A DNA stretch of 9,875 nt from Litorivivens sp041625575 (GCA_041625575.1 JBFJTG010000118.1:1-9875); one strand, 5' to 3'. Shown: positions 1 to 6,671, numbered from the stretch's first letter. Numbers and translations: made by a program. Notes: generated by a model not told the origin, from the sequence alone.

Positions 1-311
1 AATTCAAAGCCCTGGTTGGAGCCGGAGCCGACGCCGCGCATGTAGACATTGGGAATCAGCCCGCCATCCACCAGTTTGAAGTTGGGGGTGTACTCGGACA
101 AATCCGATAAGTTGGCAATGCCGGCTTTCTGGATTCTGTCGCCGCTCATGGCGGTCACAGAAACCGGCACGTCGCTTAGCGATTCAACACGCTTTTGCGC
201 TGTAACCAGAACTTCTTCCAGGGTGGCTTTTGATTGAGTCTCCTGTGCATTAGCACACAAGGGGAGGGCGCTAACGAGCAGCACCGCAGCGCGGGGCAGA
301 CATGAATTCAC
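1..311 (-). CDS. TonB-dependent outer-membrane receptor, N-terminal part (cut by window edge)
   Basis: Outer-membrane active transporter driven by TonB/ExbBD; the substrate cannot be read from this fragment. Only the first 103 codons are present and the gene continues past base 1. Reading from a GTG at 311-309 gives a signal peptide: a short N-region with one Arg, the hydrophobic stretch AAVLLVSALPLC, and a signal-peptidase-I site ANA|Q after residue 22. Next come a TonB-box-like LEEVLVTAQKR (31-41) and the plug domain, with DVPVSVTAMSGDRI (47-60), LSEYTPNF (71-78) and VYMRGVGSGSNQGFE (89-103). The last segment is typical of receptors that are abundant in marine gammaproteobacteria. GTG is preferred because GAGGAAA lies 5 nt upstream; the only nearby ATG codons (325 and 303) are out of frame and soon closed. 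The gene is divergent from the LLM monooxygenase gene, 241 bp away. Confidence 0.9.
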   Translation of the reverse strand, partial: MNSCLPRAAVLLVSALPLCANAQETQSKATLEEVLVTAQKRVESLSDVPVSVTAMSGDRIQKAGIANLSDLSEYTPNFKLVDGGLIPNVYMRGVGSGSNQGFE

Positions 312-316
312 AGGCG

Positions 317-323
317 TTTCCTC
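317..323 (-). promoter_or_regulatory. Shine-Dalgarno site that sets the GTG start of the TonB receptor
   Basis: GAGGAAA on the minus strand, with its AGGA core 7 nt before the GTG at 311-309. It supports GTG as the start, which is also the only start that gives a complete signal peptide in frame with the plug domain. Confidence 0.6.
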
Positions 324-509
324 ATACTTTTTATTGTTGTTTTTGATAAATCGCGGTTGTGCGCTCTATTTGTAGCGGGTTTTTCGTGAATTGTCTATTT
401 TATAACCGGTATTGCACGGGGCGATAGTCAAGGTATCTGTATCAATATGCAAAATTATCGGGAATGCTTGAATGGCGATTGGGTTTTGAATCGTTTCCGG
501 TTAGTGTCG

Positions 510-523
510 ATGGTAATAACCAT
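510..523. repeat. Short inverted repeat upstream of the LLM gene (possible operator)
   Basis: ATGGT-aata-ACCAT: 5-bp perfect arms around a 4-base centre, ending 29 bp before the LLM start codon in the divergent intergenic region. The position would suit an operator or a promoter-proximal regulator site. A repeat this short can easily occur by chance. I saw no clear -35/-10 pair for the LLM gene in this gap. Confidence 0.2.
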
Positions 524-552
524 AAAGTGCTAAATTAGTAGGTGGAAATACG

Positions 553-1515
553 ATGACAAGTTCACTGCGGCTGAACATGACCGGCTCGGAAAGCGATCCT
601 GCGCTGAGAGCGCTAAGGTATCAAGCGGCCATCGACATGGCGGACTACGCCGACAAGCAGGGTTTCACGTATATCAATGTCGAAGAGCACCATTGTGCCC
701 AGAATGGCTGGTTGCCCTCTCCCTTAACTATGGCGTCAGCGATTGCTGCACGCACCGAGAAGGCCGGTATCGGCATCATGGCCCTGCTGGTGTCACTCTA
801 TGACCCCGTGCGCCTGGCAGAAGATATTGCGGTGGTGGACTTGTTGAGCAATGGGCGTCTGACTTTTATTGCCGGACTGGGCTATCGCGAAATCGAATTT
901 CACGCCCTCGACAAACCCTTTGAGGCGCGCGGTGAGTGGATGGATCACGTGCTGGATACTTTGCTGAAGGCCTGGGGCGATGAGCCCTTCGAGTATCGCG
1001 GCGAAATGATTAATGTCACACCCAAACCCTTCACCCGGCCGCATCCAATGTTTATGGTCGGCGGCATGAGTAAGGTGGCGGCGCGCCGCGCCGCGCGCTT
1101 CGGCCTGCCTTTTTCACCGCCCACCTACGATGCTGCACTGGAAGCCTATTATTACGAGCAGCTCAAGGTTCACGACAAAAAAGGCTTTATGGCGGCGCCA
1201 CCGGAAGACTTTTCCCTCTTGTTTGTCGATGAAGACCCGGAGCGCGCCTGGGCAGAAATCGGCCATCACTTTCTCAATGAAGTGCAGGAATACAATAGTT
1301 GGAAGCGTGCGGGGCTGGCGCGACCGATGGAGATGCCCAGTGCTAGCGTAGAAGAAATTCGCGCCAGTGGGCGCTATGAAATACTGACGCCTGCGCAAGT
1401 TCGACAACAAGCTATTGATGAGCCTGAGCGTAATAGGGTTTTGCACCCGCTGATCGGCGGTATGCCACTTGAGCGAGCCTGGAATTGTTTAAAACTGTAT
1501 TGCGAGCAGCTCTAA
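553..1515 (+). CDS. LLM class (luciferase-like) flavin-dependent monooxygenase
   Basis: Cytoplasmic TIM-barrel oxidoreductase of the bacterial luciferase family. Members use reduced FMN, or in some clades F420, to oxygenate or oxidise small organic substrates; the substrate here is unknown. The 320 residues span the full family. They begin with the first strand (SLRLNMTG, 4-11) and continue with EEHH (44-47) and NGWLPSPL (51-58), DPVRLAED (84-91), LSNGRLTFIAGLGYR (98-112), FEYRGEMINVTPKPF (146-160), FMVGG (167-171) and a C-terminal HPLIGGMPLERAW (298-310), which is typical of this subgroup. The ATG has AGGTGG 7 nt upstream. The family match begins within the first few residues, so the start looks right. 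The gene is divergent from the TonB receptor, which might import a substrate; that link is inference. The methyltransferase follows on the same strand after 125 bp. Confidence 0.9.
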   Translation: MTSSLRLNMTGSESDPALRALRYQAAIDMADYADKQGFTYINVEEHHCAQNGWLPSPLTMASAIAARTEKAGIGIMALLVSLYDPVRLAEDIAVVDLLSNGRLTFIAGLGYREIEFHALDKPFEARGEWMDHVLDTLLKAWGDEPFEYRGEMINVTPKPFTRPHPMFMVGGMSKVAARRAARFGLPFSPPTYDAALEAYYYEQLKVHDKKGFMAAPPEDFSLLFVDEDPERAWAEIGHHFLNEVQEYNSWKRAGLARPMEMPSASVEEIRASGRYEILTPAQVRQQAIDEPERNRVLHPLIGGMPLERAWNCLKLYCEQL

Positions 1516-1529
1516 CAAAGCCCCTCTCG

Positions 1530-1541
1530 CCTGCGCGCAGG
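1530..1541. repeat. 12-bp perfect palindrome CCTGCGCGCAGG after the LLM gene
   Basis: CCTGCGCGCAGG is its own reverse complement and begins 15 bp after the LLM stop codon. It could fold into a 4-bp stem with a CGCG loop, but no T-run follows, so it is a poor intrinsic terminator. Its role, if any, is unknown. Confidence 0.3.
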
Positions 1542-1640
1542 TATCGCATGCGGGTGCGGGGGTGTATGGTGACGGTTCCCGCGTAGCGATTGGGCACAAG
1601 GCGTGCTGCGCACCGCTCTTGCCGAGAAGGTGCTTATGTC

Positions 1641-2291
1641 ATGACTGTACGAGTCCGTTACCAGACGGTTGAAGTTGGCGAGCTCGATATCCACCTGCGA
1701 ACCCTGCGCGACCGGCAACAGTATGCCGACGCCAGCGGGGTGGCCGAAAGCTTGGGCATTACCGATGCCCTGTGGCCGATCTTCGGTGTGGTGTGGGAAT
1801 CAAGCGAGTTGCTAGCTCAGCTCATGCTGAGCGAAGAAATTCAGGGCAAGCGCATTCTTGAAGTGGGCTGTGGCATGGCGCTAGCCAGTCACGTTTTGAA
1901 TTCTCGCCAAGCCGATATCACCGCCACTGACTATCATCCCGAAGTTGAATCCTTCCTGTTTGAAAATGTGCGCCTGAATACCGGCAAGGCCATTCCCTAT
2001 GTCCGCACGGGGTGGACCGATACGTTGAGCGAGCTGGGAGCCTTTGACTTGATCATTGGCAGCGACCTGCTCTATGAAACAGAGCACTCAACGCAGTTGG
2101 CCGAGTTTATTCACCAGCACGCAAAGCCGGTGTGCGAAGTGATTATGATCGATCCGGGCCGGGGCCATCACGCGCGTTTCAGCAAAAAAATGGTGGAGTT
2201 GGGCTATAGCCACAAACAGGCGAAGGCAATTCCTCTCGCCGACACACTGCCCGGTTATAGCGGGCAGGTACTACGATACTTGCGTACTTAA
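1641..2291 (+). CDS. Class I SAM-dependent methyltransferase, Methyltransf_16 (METTL-like) type
   Basis: Predicted cytoplasmic methyltransferase of 216 residues. Visible are the lead-in ALWPIFGVVWESSELLA (43-59), motif I LEVGCGMALAS (73-83) for SAM binding, an acidic post-I strand TATDYHPEVE (94-103), and the post-II strand FDLIIGSDLLYE (135-146). This layout (a W near the N-terminus, then LEVGCG, then DxIIGSDxxYE) matches protein lysine methyltransferase-like proteins of PF10294, where the 'SDxxY' segment replaces the NPPY of DNA/Gln methyltransferases. A protein substrate is therefore plausible but not shown. I chose the ATG at 1641: GAGAAGG ends 10 nt upstream, and the in-frame extension to 1590 adds only a basic, unrelated leader. 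The gene may share a transcript with the LLM gene, though the 125-bp gap makes this uncertain. It converges on the SulP gene, 47 bp away. Confidence 0.8.
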   Translation: MTVRVRYQTVEVGELDIHLRTLRDRQQYADASGVAESLGITDALWPIFGVVWESSELLAQLMLSEEIQGKRILEVGCGMALASHVLNSRQADITATDYHPEVESFLFENVRLNTGKAIPYVRTGWTDTLSELGAFDLIIGSDLLYETEHSTQLAEFIHQHAKPVCEVIMIDPGRGHHARFSKKMVELGYSHKQAKAIPLADTLPGYSGQVLRYLRT

Positions 2292-2330
2292 GCTATAAGC
2301 GAGAAGCGCATACACATTGTCGCACCTAAC

Positions 2331-2354
2331 AGACAGCCTCAGCCGAGGCTGTCT
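2331..2354. terminator. Perfect hairpin between convergent genes, over the SulP stop codon
   Basis: AGACAGCCTC, loop AGCC, GAGGCTGTCT: a perfect 10-bp stem with a 4-base loop. It spans the last codons and the TGA (2341-2339) of the SulP gene and begins 39 bp after the methyltransferase stop codon. Its place between two converging genes suggests a bidirectional terminator or a stabilising 3' hairpin. Neither side is followed by a clear T-run, so classic Rho-independent termination is uncertain. Confidence 0.45.
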
Positions 2355-3904
2355 TCGGCGACAAAGTAGTGCGGATCCTCGATAACATTGACTTCAACAA
2401 GATTGCCAGCCTTGCGCAAGAGTTTTTTGCAGTCCGCACTGAGATGAACAAGGTGCAGGGTTTTACCGGCGTTTAAATAGCGCTCGGCGAGGGTGTCGAT
2501 GGCTTCCAGGCCCGAGTGGTCGGCAACGCGAGAGTTGGCAAAATCGATAACCACATCATCCTTGTCCTGCTTCGGGTCAAAGTGCTCAAGAAAGGAAGTG
2601 ACCGAACCAAAAAACAGGGGGCCAATAACGGCGTACACAGTAGAACCTTTATGGTCTTCACGCGCTTCGATGCGGATATGCTTGGCATTTTCCCAGGCAA
2701 AGACCAGCGCCGAAACAATAACACCAACGACGACGGCAACGGCCAGATCGGTCGCAACCGTCACGCCTGATACCAAGACCAGCACCATGGCGTCCTGCTT
2801 GGGTACCTTGCGAATAATCCGAAAGCTACTCCATTCAAAGGTGCCAATGACGACAATAAACATAACGCCAATTAGTGCAGCTAAGGGAATCTGTTCGATC
2901 AGGGATGAAGCTACCAGAATAAAGGCCAGTAGAAACAATGCTGCACTGATGCCCGACAAGCGGCCGCGGCCACCGGAGTTCACATTGATCATGCTTTGGC
3001 CAATCATGGCGCAGCCGCCCATGCCACCGAACATGCCGGTTACCGTATTGGCAACGCCCTGACCAACACATTCTTTGTTGCCGTGTCCGCGCGTCTCGGT
3101 GATTTCATCAACCAGACGCAAAGTCAGCAGTGATTCGATCAAGCCAATCGCAGCGAGAATGACGGCGTAGGGGAAGATGATCGACAGGGTTTCCGCGTTG
3201 AAGGGCACAGTGGGGATGTGGAAGCTTGGCAGGCCGCCGGCAATCGAGGCGATATCGCCTACGACGCGAGTATCGAGCTGCAATCCGATGACTAGCAGGG
3301 TAACAACGACAATGGCGGCCAGTGAAGAAGGCACCGCTTTCGTTAGCTTGGGTAAGTAATGAATAATCGCCATCGTCAGCGCAACCAGGCCGAGCAGCAG
3401 GTACATATCTCGTCCTTGCAGCCAGGCGATGTCAATGATGGTGCCTTCCATGAAGGTGCCGCTGAGCCAGCCGGGTTCGCCGGCTACGCCAAACTGGCTG
3501 AGCTGGGCCAGAAAAATCACGATCGCCAGGCCGTTTACGAAACCCAGCATGACGGGGTGGGGGACCATGCGAATAAATTTACCGAGCTTAAAGACGCCCG
3601 CCAGAATCTGCAGAATGCCCATCAAAACAACCGTGGCAAAGAGATACTCAACGCCATGAGCGGCAACCAGGCTCACCATAACAACGGCGAGCGCACCCGT
3701 TGCGCCGGAAATCATGCCGGGACGACCGCCAATACAGGCGGTTATCAGGCCGACCATGAAGGCGGCGTACAGACCCACTAAGGGTTCAACGCCAGCAACA
3801 AACGAAAAAGCAACAGCTTCAGGAACCAGTGCTAGCGCAACGGTAAGACCCGACAAAATGTCGTTCTTGGCACTGGTCACCCGGCTTGGATGAATCTCAA
3901 ACAT
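2339..3904 (-). CDS. SulP family inorganic anion transporter with C-terminal STAS domain
   Basis: Inner-membrane anion transporter or symporter of the SulP/SLC26 family; sulfate, bicarbonate or another anion cannot be told apart from sequence. The 521 residues comprise a membrane part of many hydrophobic segments (about 15-405) and a cytoplasmic STAS domain (about 408-515). The family signature is at TM1-2: ALVPEAVAFSFVAGVEPLVGLY (26-46). Also visible are the conserved ESLLTLRLVDE (257-267) and a glycine-rich MFGGMGGCAMIGQS (291-304) and NSGGRGRLSG (309-318). The STAS part holds VVIDFANSRVADHSGLEAID (451-470), with Ser464 at the position that is phosphorylated in anti-sigma-antagonist STAS proteins. 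The start is ATG at 3904-3902, close to the family's N-terminal consensus, but the Shine-Dalgarno is weak (GGGC). The gene is monocistronic, convergent with the methyltransferase and divergent from DUF2164. Confidence 0.92.
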   Translation of the reverse strand: MFEIHPSRVTSAKNDILSGLTVALALVPEAVAFSFVAGVEPLVGLYAAFMVGLITACIGGRPGMISGATGALAVVMVSLVAAHGVEYLFATVVLMGILQILAGVFKLGKFIRMVPHPVMLGFVNGLAIVIFLAQLSQFGVAGEPGWLSGTFMEGTIIDIAWLQGRDMYLLLGLVALTMAIIHYLPKLTKAVPSSLAAIVVVTLLVIGLQLDTRVVGDIASIAGGLPSFHIPTVPFNAETLSIIFPYAVILAAIGLIESLLTLRLVDEITETRGHGNKECVGQGVANTVTGMFGGMGGCAMIGQSMINVNSGGRGRLSGISAALFLLAFILVASSLIEQIPLAALIGVMFIVVIGTFEWSSFRIIRKVPKQDAMVLVLVSGVTVATDLAVAVVVGVIVSALVFAWENAKHIRIEAREDHKGSTVYAVIGPLFFGSVTSFLEHFDPKQDKDDVVIDFANSRVADHSGLEAIDTLAERYLNAGKTLHLVHLSADCKKLLRKAGNLVEVNVIEDPHYFVAEDSLG

Positions 3905-4005
3905 GAAAAGCCCATTTTTTTACGGTATAACGGCCCGCAATTGGTGCGGAGGGAGTAACCTGTCGGCGGGAATCGTTGTTATAACGGCGAAAGGAGAGCC
4001 GCGCA

Positions 4006-4034
4006 TTGTACGGAAAACGTGCGCTCAATACAAT
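4006..4034 (+). promoter_or_regulatory. Candidate sigma-70 promoter for the DUF2164-YcxB pair
   Basis: TTGTAC (4006-4011), a 17-bp spacer, then TACAAT (4029-4034), a 5 of 6 match to the -10 consensus. Transcription from about 4041 would leave a leader of about 22 nt before the ATG at 4063. That fits the shorter start of the DUF2164 gene and argues against translation from 4006. Judged by eye only. Confidence 0.45.
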
Positions 4035-4062
4035 CTGGAACAAAGAGTGGGAGACAGGGGTA

Positions 4063-4317
4063 ATGGCAGAAATTAGCTTCAGTGACGAGGAAAAGGCGGT
4101 TATTGCACGCAAGATCCAGATGTATTTTTCAGAAGAGCTGGATCAGGACCTCGGTCGTTTTGACGCGGAATTTCTATTGGACTTTTTTGCCGAAGAAATT
4201 GGCCCGTTTTTCTATAATCGCGGTGTTTACGATGCTCAGGCGGTGCTTGAAAGTCGTTTTGAAGATATGAAAGACAGTCTTTATGAGATTGAAAAGCCCA
4301 CAAATTATGTGCGATAA
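4063..4317 (+). CDS. DUF2164 family protein
   Basis: Small acidic cytoplasmic protein of 84 residues that matches the DUF2164 family in length and sequence; its function is unknown. Visible hallmarks are an N-terminal helix DEEKAVIARKIQMYFSEELD (8-27), LGRFDAEFLLDFFAEEIGPFFYNRGVYDA (30-58) with the family's 'GxFDxxxLLDFFxxxxGPxxYNxGxxDA' pattern, and a Glu/Asp-rich helix to the end. No signal peptide, membrane segment or catalytic motif is seen. I chose ATG at 4063 because the family match starts right there and GGGAG lies about 10 nt upstream. The frame stays open back to a TTG at 4006, but that stretch overlaps the likely promoter. The gene is probably co-transcribed with the YcxB-like gene, which starts 31 bp after its stop codon. 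Confidence 0.85.
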   Translation: MAEISFSDEEKAVIARKIQMYFSEELDQDLGRFDAEFLLDFFAEEIGPFFYNRGVYDAQAVLESRFEDMKDSLYEIEKPTNYVR

Positions 4318-4348
4318 AGCCTGAAGTTCAGAAGGGCAGCGTTAGCGG

Positions 4349-4810
4349 ATGACGAATAGTTACCATATCACTGAAGCCATGTTTGTGAAGGCCAGTCGAC
4401 ATTCCCAGCGTCGTTTGCGTCGGCGTTTGGTCTTGGCCATGTATGGGGTGCTGGCCCTGTTTCCTTTTATTCATGATTTTAGCGTCGCCAGCATTACGGC
4501 AAGCGTCACTGTGGCGCTGCTGCTCGCGCTCTTTCTGTGGTTATTGTTGCCGGCGATTCATCGCTGGTCATTGCGCCGGGTATACCGCAACAATCCGCTC
4601 CTGCAGCGTGAACAGCAAGTTGAGATCTTGCCGACAGGCTTTGTGCTGCGCTCCAGCAATGGCGAGTCTCGCTACCAGTTCAGTGAGCTCAAGAGAGTTG
4701 AGCTGATAGACGAGCTGGTGTTGGTTTATCCCACGACAACCATCTTTCATATGATTCCCGTCGGGCTACTCAATGATTTTGAGCTGGCGCAATTTAGGGC
4801 GCTGAGCTAG
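4349..4810 (+). CDS. YcxB-like inner-membrane protein
   Basis: Predicted membrane protein of 153 residues; biochemical role unknown. A short N-terminal strand region (YHITEAMFVKAS, 5-16) and a strongly basic stretch RRLRRRL (21-27) precede two membrane segments, at about 28-42 and 48-71. A cytoplasmic tail follows, with VEILPTGFVLRSSNGESRYQFSELKRVE (91-118) and a final TIFHMIPVGLLND (131-143). This order (beta lead-in, two helices, then a PH-like beta tail ending in a '+IP' motif) is that of the YcxB-like domain (PF14317). The basic segment before the first helix suits a positive-inside N-terminus. The Shine-Dalgarno is modest (GAAGGG, about 12 nt upstream). The gene overlaps the convergent MFS gene by 17 bp. 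Confidence 0.7.
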   Translation: MTNSYHITEAMFVKASRHSQRRLRRRLVLAMYGVLALFPFIHDFSVASITASVTVALLLALFLWLLLPAIHRWSLRRVYRNNPLLQREQQVEILPTGFVLRSSNGESRYQFSELKRVELIDELVLVYPTTTIFHMIPVGLLNDFELAQFRALS

Positions 4811-6038
4811 GCGGTGGTTTTAACAGCGGCGTCAGACTAATGGCTGCGCCAACGAATATAAGAATAGTCGCCAGGGCCAGATTGTAGTTGCCGTTACGTT
4901 CGTACACCAGACTGACCAGGGGTGCGCAGATCACAATCAAGGGCACCAAGAGCGGATTCATCATTCCCATCACCTGCGAAAACATGCGGCGGCCAAAGAA
5001 CTGACCGATGAGCGAACCCCACACCGGAATCGCCCCTCCTGAGGACAAGCCAATCAATGCCGCGGCCACTATCAAGCGCGCGAAATTCGGGGTGCCCCAG
5101 AGAACACCGCAGGCAATGGCCAGAGCCAGTAAGGGCAGCAGTAAAGCTACACGGGCGCCAAGCCGGTCGGCCGAGAAGCCTACTGCGAGTTTGCCGACCA
5201 CGCCGAAGGTGGCCGCAACCGACATCAGTAAAGAGGCCGTTTTGGGGTCCACGCCCTGATCGATGGCCATGGGGATCAAATTAACAGTCAGCCCGTTAAA
5301 GCCCGCAAAACAAATGCTAATGCACGCAGCAATAAGCCAGAAATAGCGACTCCCTAACACCTGGCGCCAATTGCTGGCGCCCGAGTTCGATACGGGTTCC
5401 GCATAGCTTTGCGCTGCGCCGTCCACATTTAGCCCGAGATCTTCAGGCCGATCTTGGTAAAACTTCCAGAGCAGGGGTAGGCTCAGGGCTATCAATGCTG
5501 AGAGTGCGCCACAGGCTGTGCGCCATCCGAAATCAACAATTAGCCAACTAACCAGTGGCGGCAAGCTAAAGGTGCCGAGAGACATGCCAATGGCTGCAAG
5601 TCCCAAGGCTTTGCCCCGCTGGGCGGCAAACCAGTTGGACACCGAGGTGTTGGCGGCCAATGTGCCGTAAAGGCAGTTGCCGGAGCTCCAGCAAGTGGCG
5701 TAAACGAGCGCTACCTGCCACAGGGTTTGAACTTGCGTCATTGCCGCGAAGCCCAGTGACAGCATGGCACCACCAATCAGCATCATGATTTTGGGGCTAT
5801 AGCGGCTGAGCCAGTATCCGGCTAGCGGCGATAGCAGCCCCGAGGCAATCATGGCAACGCTGGCTGTTGCCATAAAGACCTGTGCCCGGGAGACGCCAAA
5901 GCTCTCGCTGAAGGGCACGGCAAAAACTCCGTACAATGCATTGGTGCTGCCGCTAGCGATGGCCTGCGTAATAAAGACCAGTGCAACGATGACCCAGCCG
6001 TAATAAAGGTCATTGGATTTTATGGCTTGTATCGACAT
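4794..6038 (-). CDS. MFS transporter, OFA/monocarboxylate-like
   Basis: Inner-membrane major facilitator of 414 residues with about 12 hydrophobic segments in two halves of six. Visible are YYGWVIVALVFITQAIASG (12-30) as TM1, and LSPLAGYWLSRYSPK (69-83) as the motif-A loop of the first half. NWFAAQRGKALGLAAIGMSLG (135-155) is typical of the OFA (oxalate/formate antiporter) and monocarboxylate-porter branch. The usual central-loop sequence YQDRPEDLGLNVDG (194-207) follows, and VGKLAVGFSADRLGAR (281-296) is motif A of the second half. Members of this branch carry organic anions such as carboxylates, but many with this architecture are uncharacterised, so the substrate is open. The start is ATG at 6038-6036 with GGAAAGA upstream. 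The gene overlaps the YcxB-like gene by 17 bp at its 3' end and is divergent from the Ddn-family gene, 135 bp away. Confidence 0.9.
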   Translation of the reverse strand: MSIQAIKSNDLYYGWVIVALVFITQAIASGSTNALYGVFAVPFSESFGVSRAQVFMATASVAMIASGLLSPLAGYWLSRYSPKIMMLIGGAMLSLGFAAMTQVQTLWQVALVYATCWSSGNCLYGTLAANTSVSNWFAAQRGKALGLAAIGMSLGTFSLPPLVSWLIVDFGWRTACGALSALIALSLPLLWKFYQDRPEDLGLNVDGAAQSYAEPVSNSGASNWRQVLGSRYFWLIAACISICFAGFNGLTVNLIPMAIDQGVDPKTASLLMSVAATFGVVGKLAVGFSADRLGARVALLLPLLALAIACGVLWGTPNFARLIVAAALIGLSSGGAIPVWGSLIGQFFGRRMFSQVMGMMNPLLVPLIVICAPLVSLVYERNGNYNLALATILIFVGAAISLTPLLKPPPSSAP

Positions 6039-6116
6039 GCTGTCTTTCCGGGAGGCTTAAGCACTAACGGTAACAGAGCGTTAACCCGAAAAGATGTGAC
6101 GATCCGGTAAGATGTA

Positions 6117-6145
6117 TTGCAAGACATTAACAGGCTCGCTTAAAT
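6117..6145 (+). promoter_or_regulatory. Candidate sigma-70 promoter for the Ddn-family gene
   Basis: TTGCAA (6117-6122, 4 of 6), a 17-bp spacer, then TTAAAT (6140-6145, 4 of 6). The predicted start at about 6152 leaves a leader of about 22 nt with AGGGAA before the ATG at 6174. The spacing is ideal but both hexamers are imperfect. Judged by eye. Confidence 0.35.
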
Positions 6146-6173
6146 GGGCTGAATCAGAACAGGGAAACAAGTC

Positions 6174-6671
6174 ATGGTCGAGTACGATTACGTCAAAACC
6201 AAGCGCGCGGATGTGAAACCCATTCCGCAGGACAACTTCAAAACCATCAAGAAGTTTATGAAGTGGATTACCGCGGCGAATGTCTGGGTATTCAAGAAGT
6301 CCAAGGGCAGACTCTGGAAAACCTTTCCGGGTGGTGCCGAAATTTGCGTAGTCGGCATGACAGGCGCGAAAAGCGGTGCCTGGCGCGAGGTCGCTCTGAT
6401 CCATCTGCCTGAAGGCGACAATGCCTATCTGGTTGCTTCGCAGGGTGGTATGGAGAGGAACCCCGTGTGGTATTACAACATTGCCGCTCACCCGGATATC
6501 ACCATCATGCACGGCGGCACCACGCGGAAAATGCGTGCGCGCCAAATTAGCGATGAAGAAAAGGCTGCCGCTTGGCCGCACCTATTGTCGATGTACCCGG
6601 ATTTTGATGAGTATCAGGCGCGGACCGATCGGAATATACCCGTGTTTTTGTGTGAACCCTTTGAGTGGTAG
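6174..6671 (+). CDS. Deazaflavin-dependent nitroreductase (Ddn) family / FDOR-type protein
   Basis: Split-beta-barrel protein of 165 residues in the family of mycobacterial Ddn (PF04075), whose studied members reduce quinones or nitro compounds with cofactor F420H2. Family marks are ICVVGMTGAKSGAWREVAL (57-75), matching the 'L.T.GrkSG..R..pL' strand pair, then GDNAYLVASQGGMERNPVWY (81-100) and YNIAAHPDITI (101-111), matching 'VaS.gG...+P.WY.Nl.A.P.v.v'. RARQISDEEKAAAWPHLLSMYP (121-142) and IPVFLCEPF (155-163) close the domain. The N-terminal helical region (20-45) is also usual. No lipobox or signal is seen. The ATG at 6174 has AGGGAA about 7-8 nt upstream; an ATG at 6143 closes at once. In gammaproteobacteria F420 is uncommon, so the true cofactor (F420, FMN, FAD or haem) is uncertain. 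REP repeats begin 25 bp after its stop codon. Confidence 0.85.
   Translation: MVEYDYVKTKRADVKPIPQDNFKTIKKFMKWITAANVWVFKKSKGRLWKTFPGGAEICVVGMTGAKSGAWREVALIHLPEGDNAYLVASQGGMERNPVWYYNIAAHPDITIMHGGTTRKMRARQISDEEKAAAWPHLLSMYPDFDEYQARTDRNIPVFLCEPFEW

Noticed and set aside
312..420. Promoter for the TonB receptor: TTGACT and TATAAAAT on the minus strand
   Set aside because: Both hexamers look good alone, but the spacer is 21 bp, too long for a standard sigma-70 promoter.
1590..1640. N-terminal extension of the methyltransferase from an upstream start
   Set aside because: The added 17 residues are basic and unlike a methyltransferase N-terminus. The ATG at 1641 has GAGAAGG in front.
2493..3062. Open frame of 189 codons on the plus strand inside the SulP gene
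   Set aside because: The SulP frame carries the family motifs and the STAS domain. The antisense frame is low-complexity (Thr/Ala-rich) and looks like a by-product of SulP codon use.
3359..3781. Open frame of 140 codons on the plus strand inside the SulP gene, rich in His, Gln and Asn
   Set aside because: It is antisense to conserved SulP membrane segments, and its composition reflects reversed hydrophobic codons, not a real protein.
4006..4062. N-terminal extension of DUF2164 from a TTG at 4006
   Set aside because: The stretch coincides with a good -35/-10 pair, and the family match starts at the ATG at 4063, which has its own Shine-Dalgarno.
6081..6581. Open frame of 166 codons on the minus strand opposite the Ddn-family gene
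   Set aside because: It lies almost wholly antisense to a gene with clear family motifs and has no recognisable protein features of its own.
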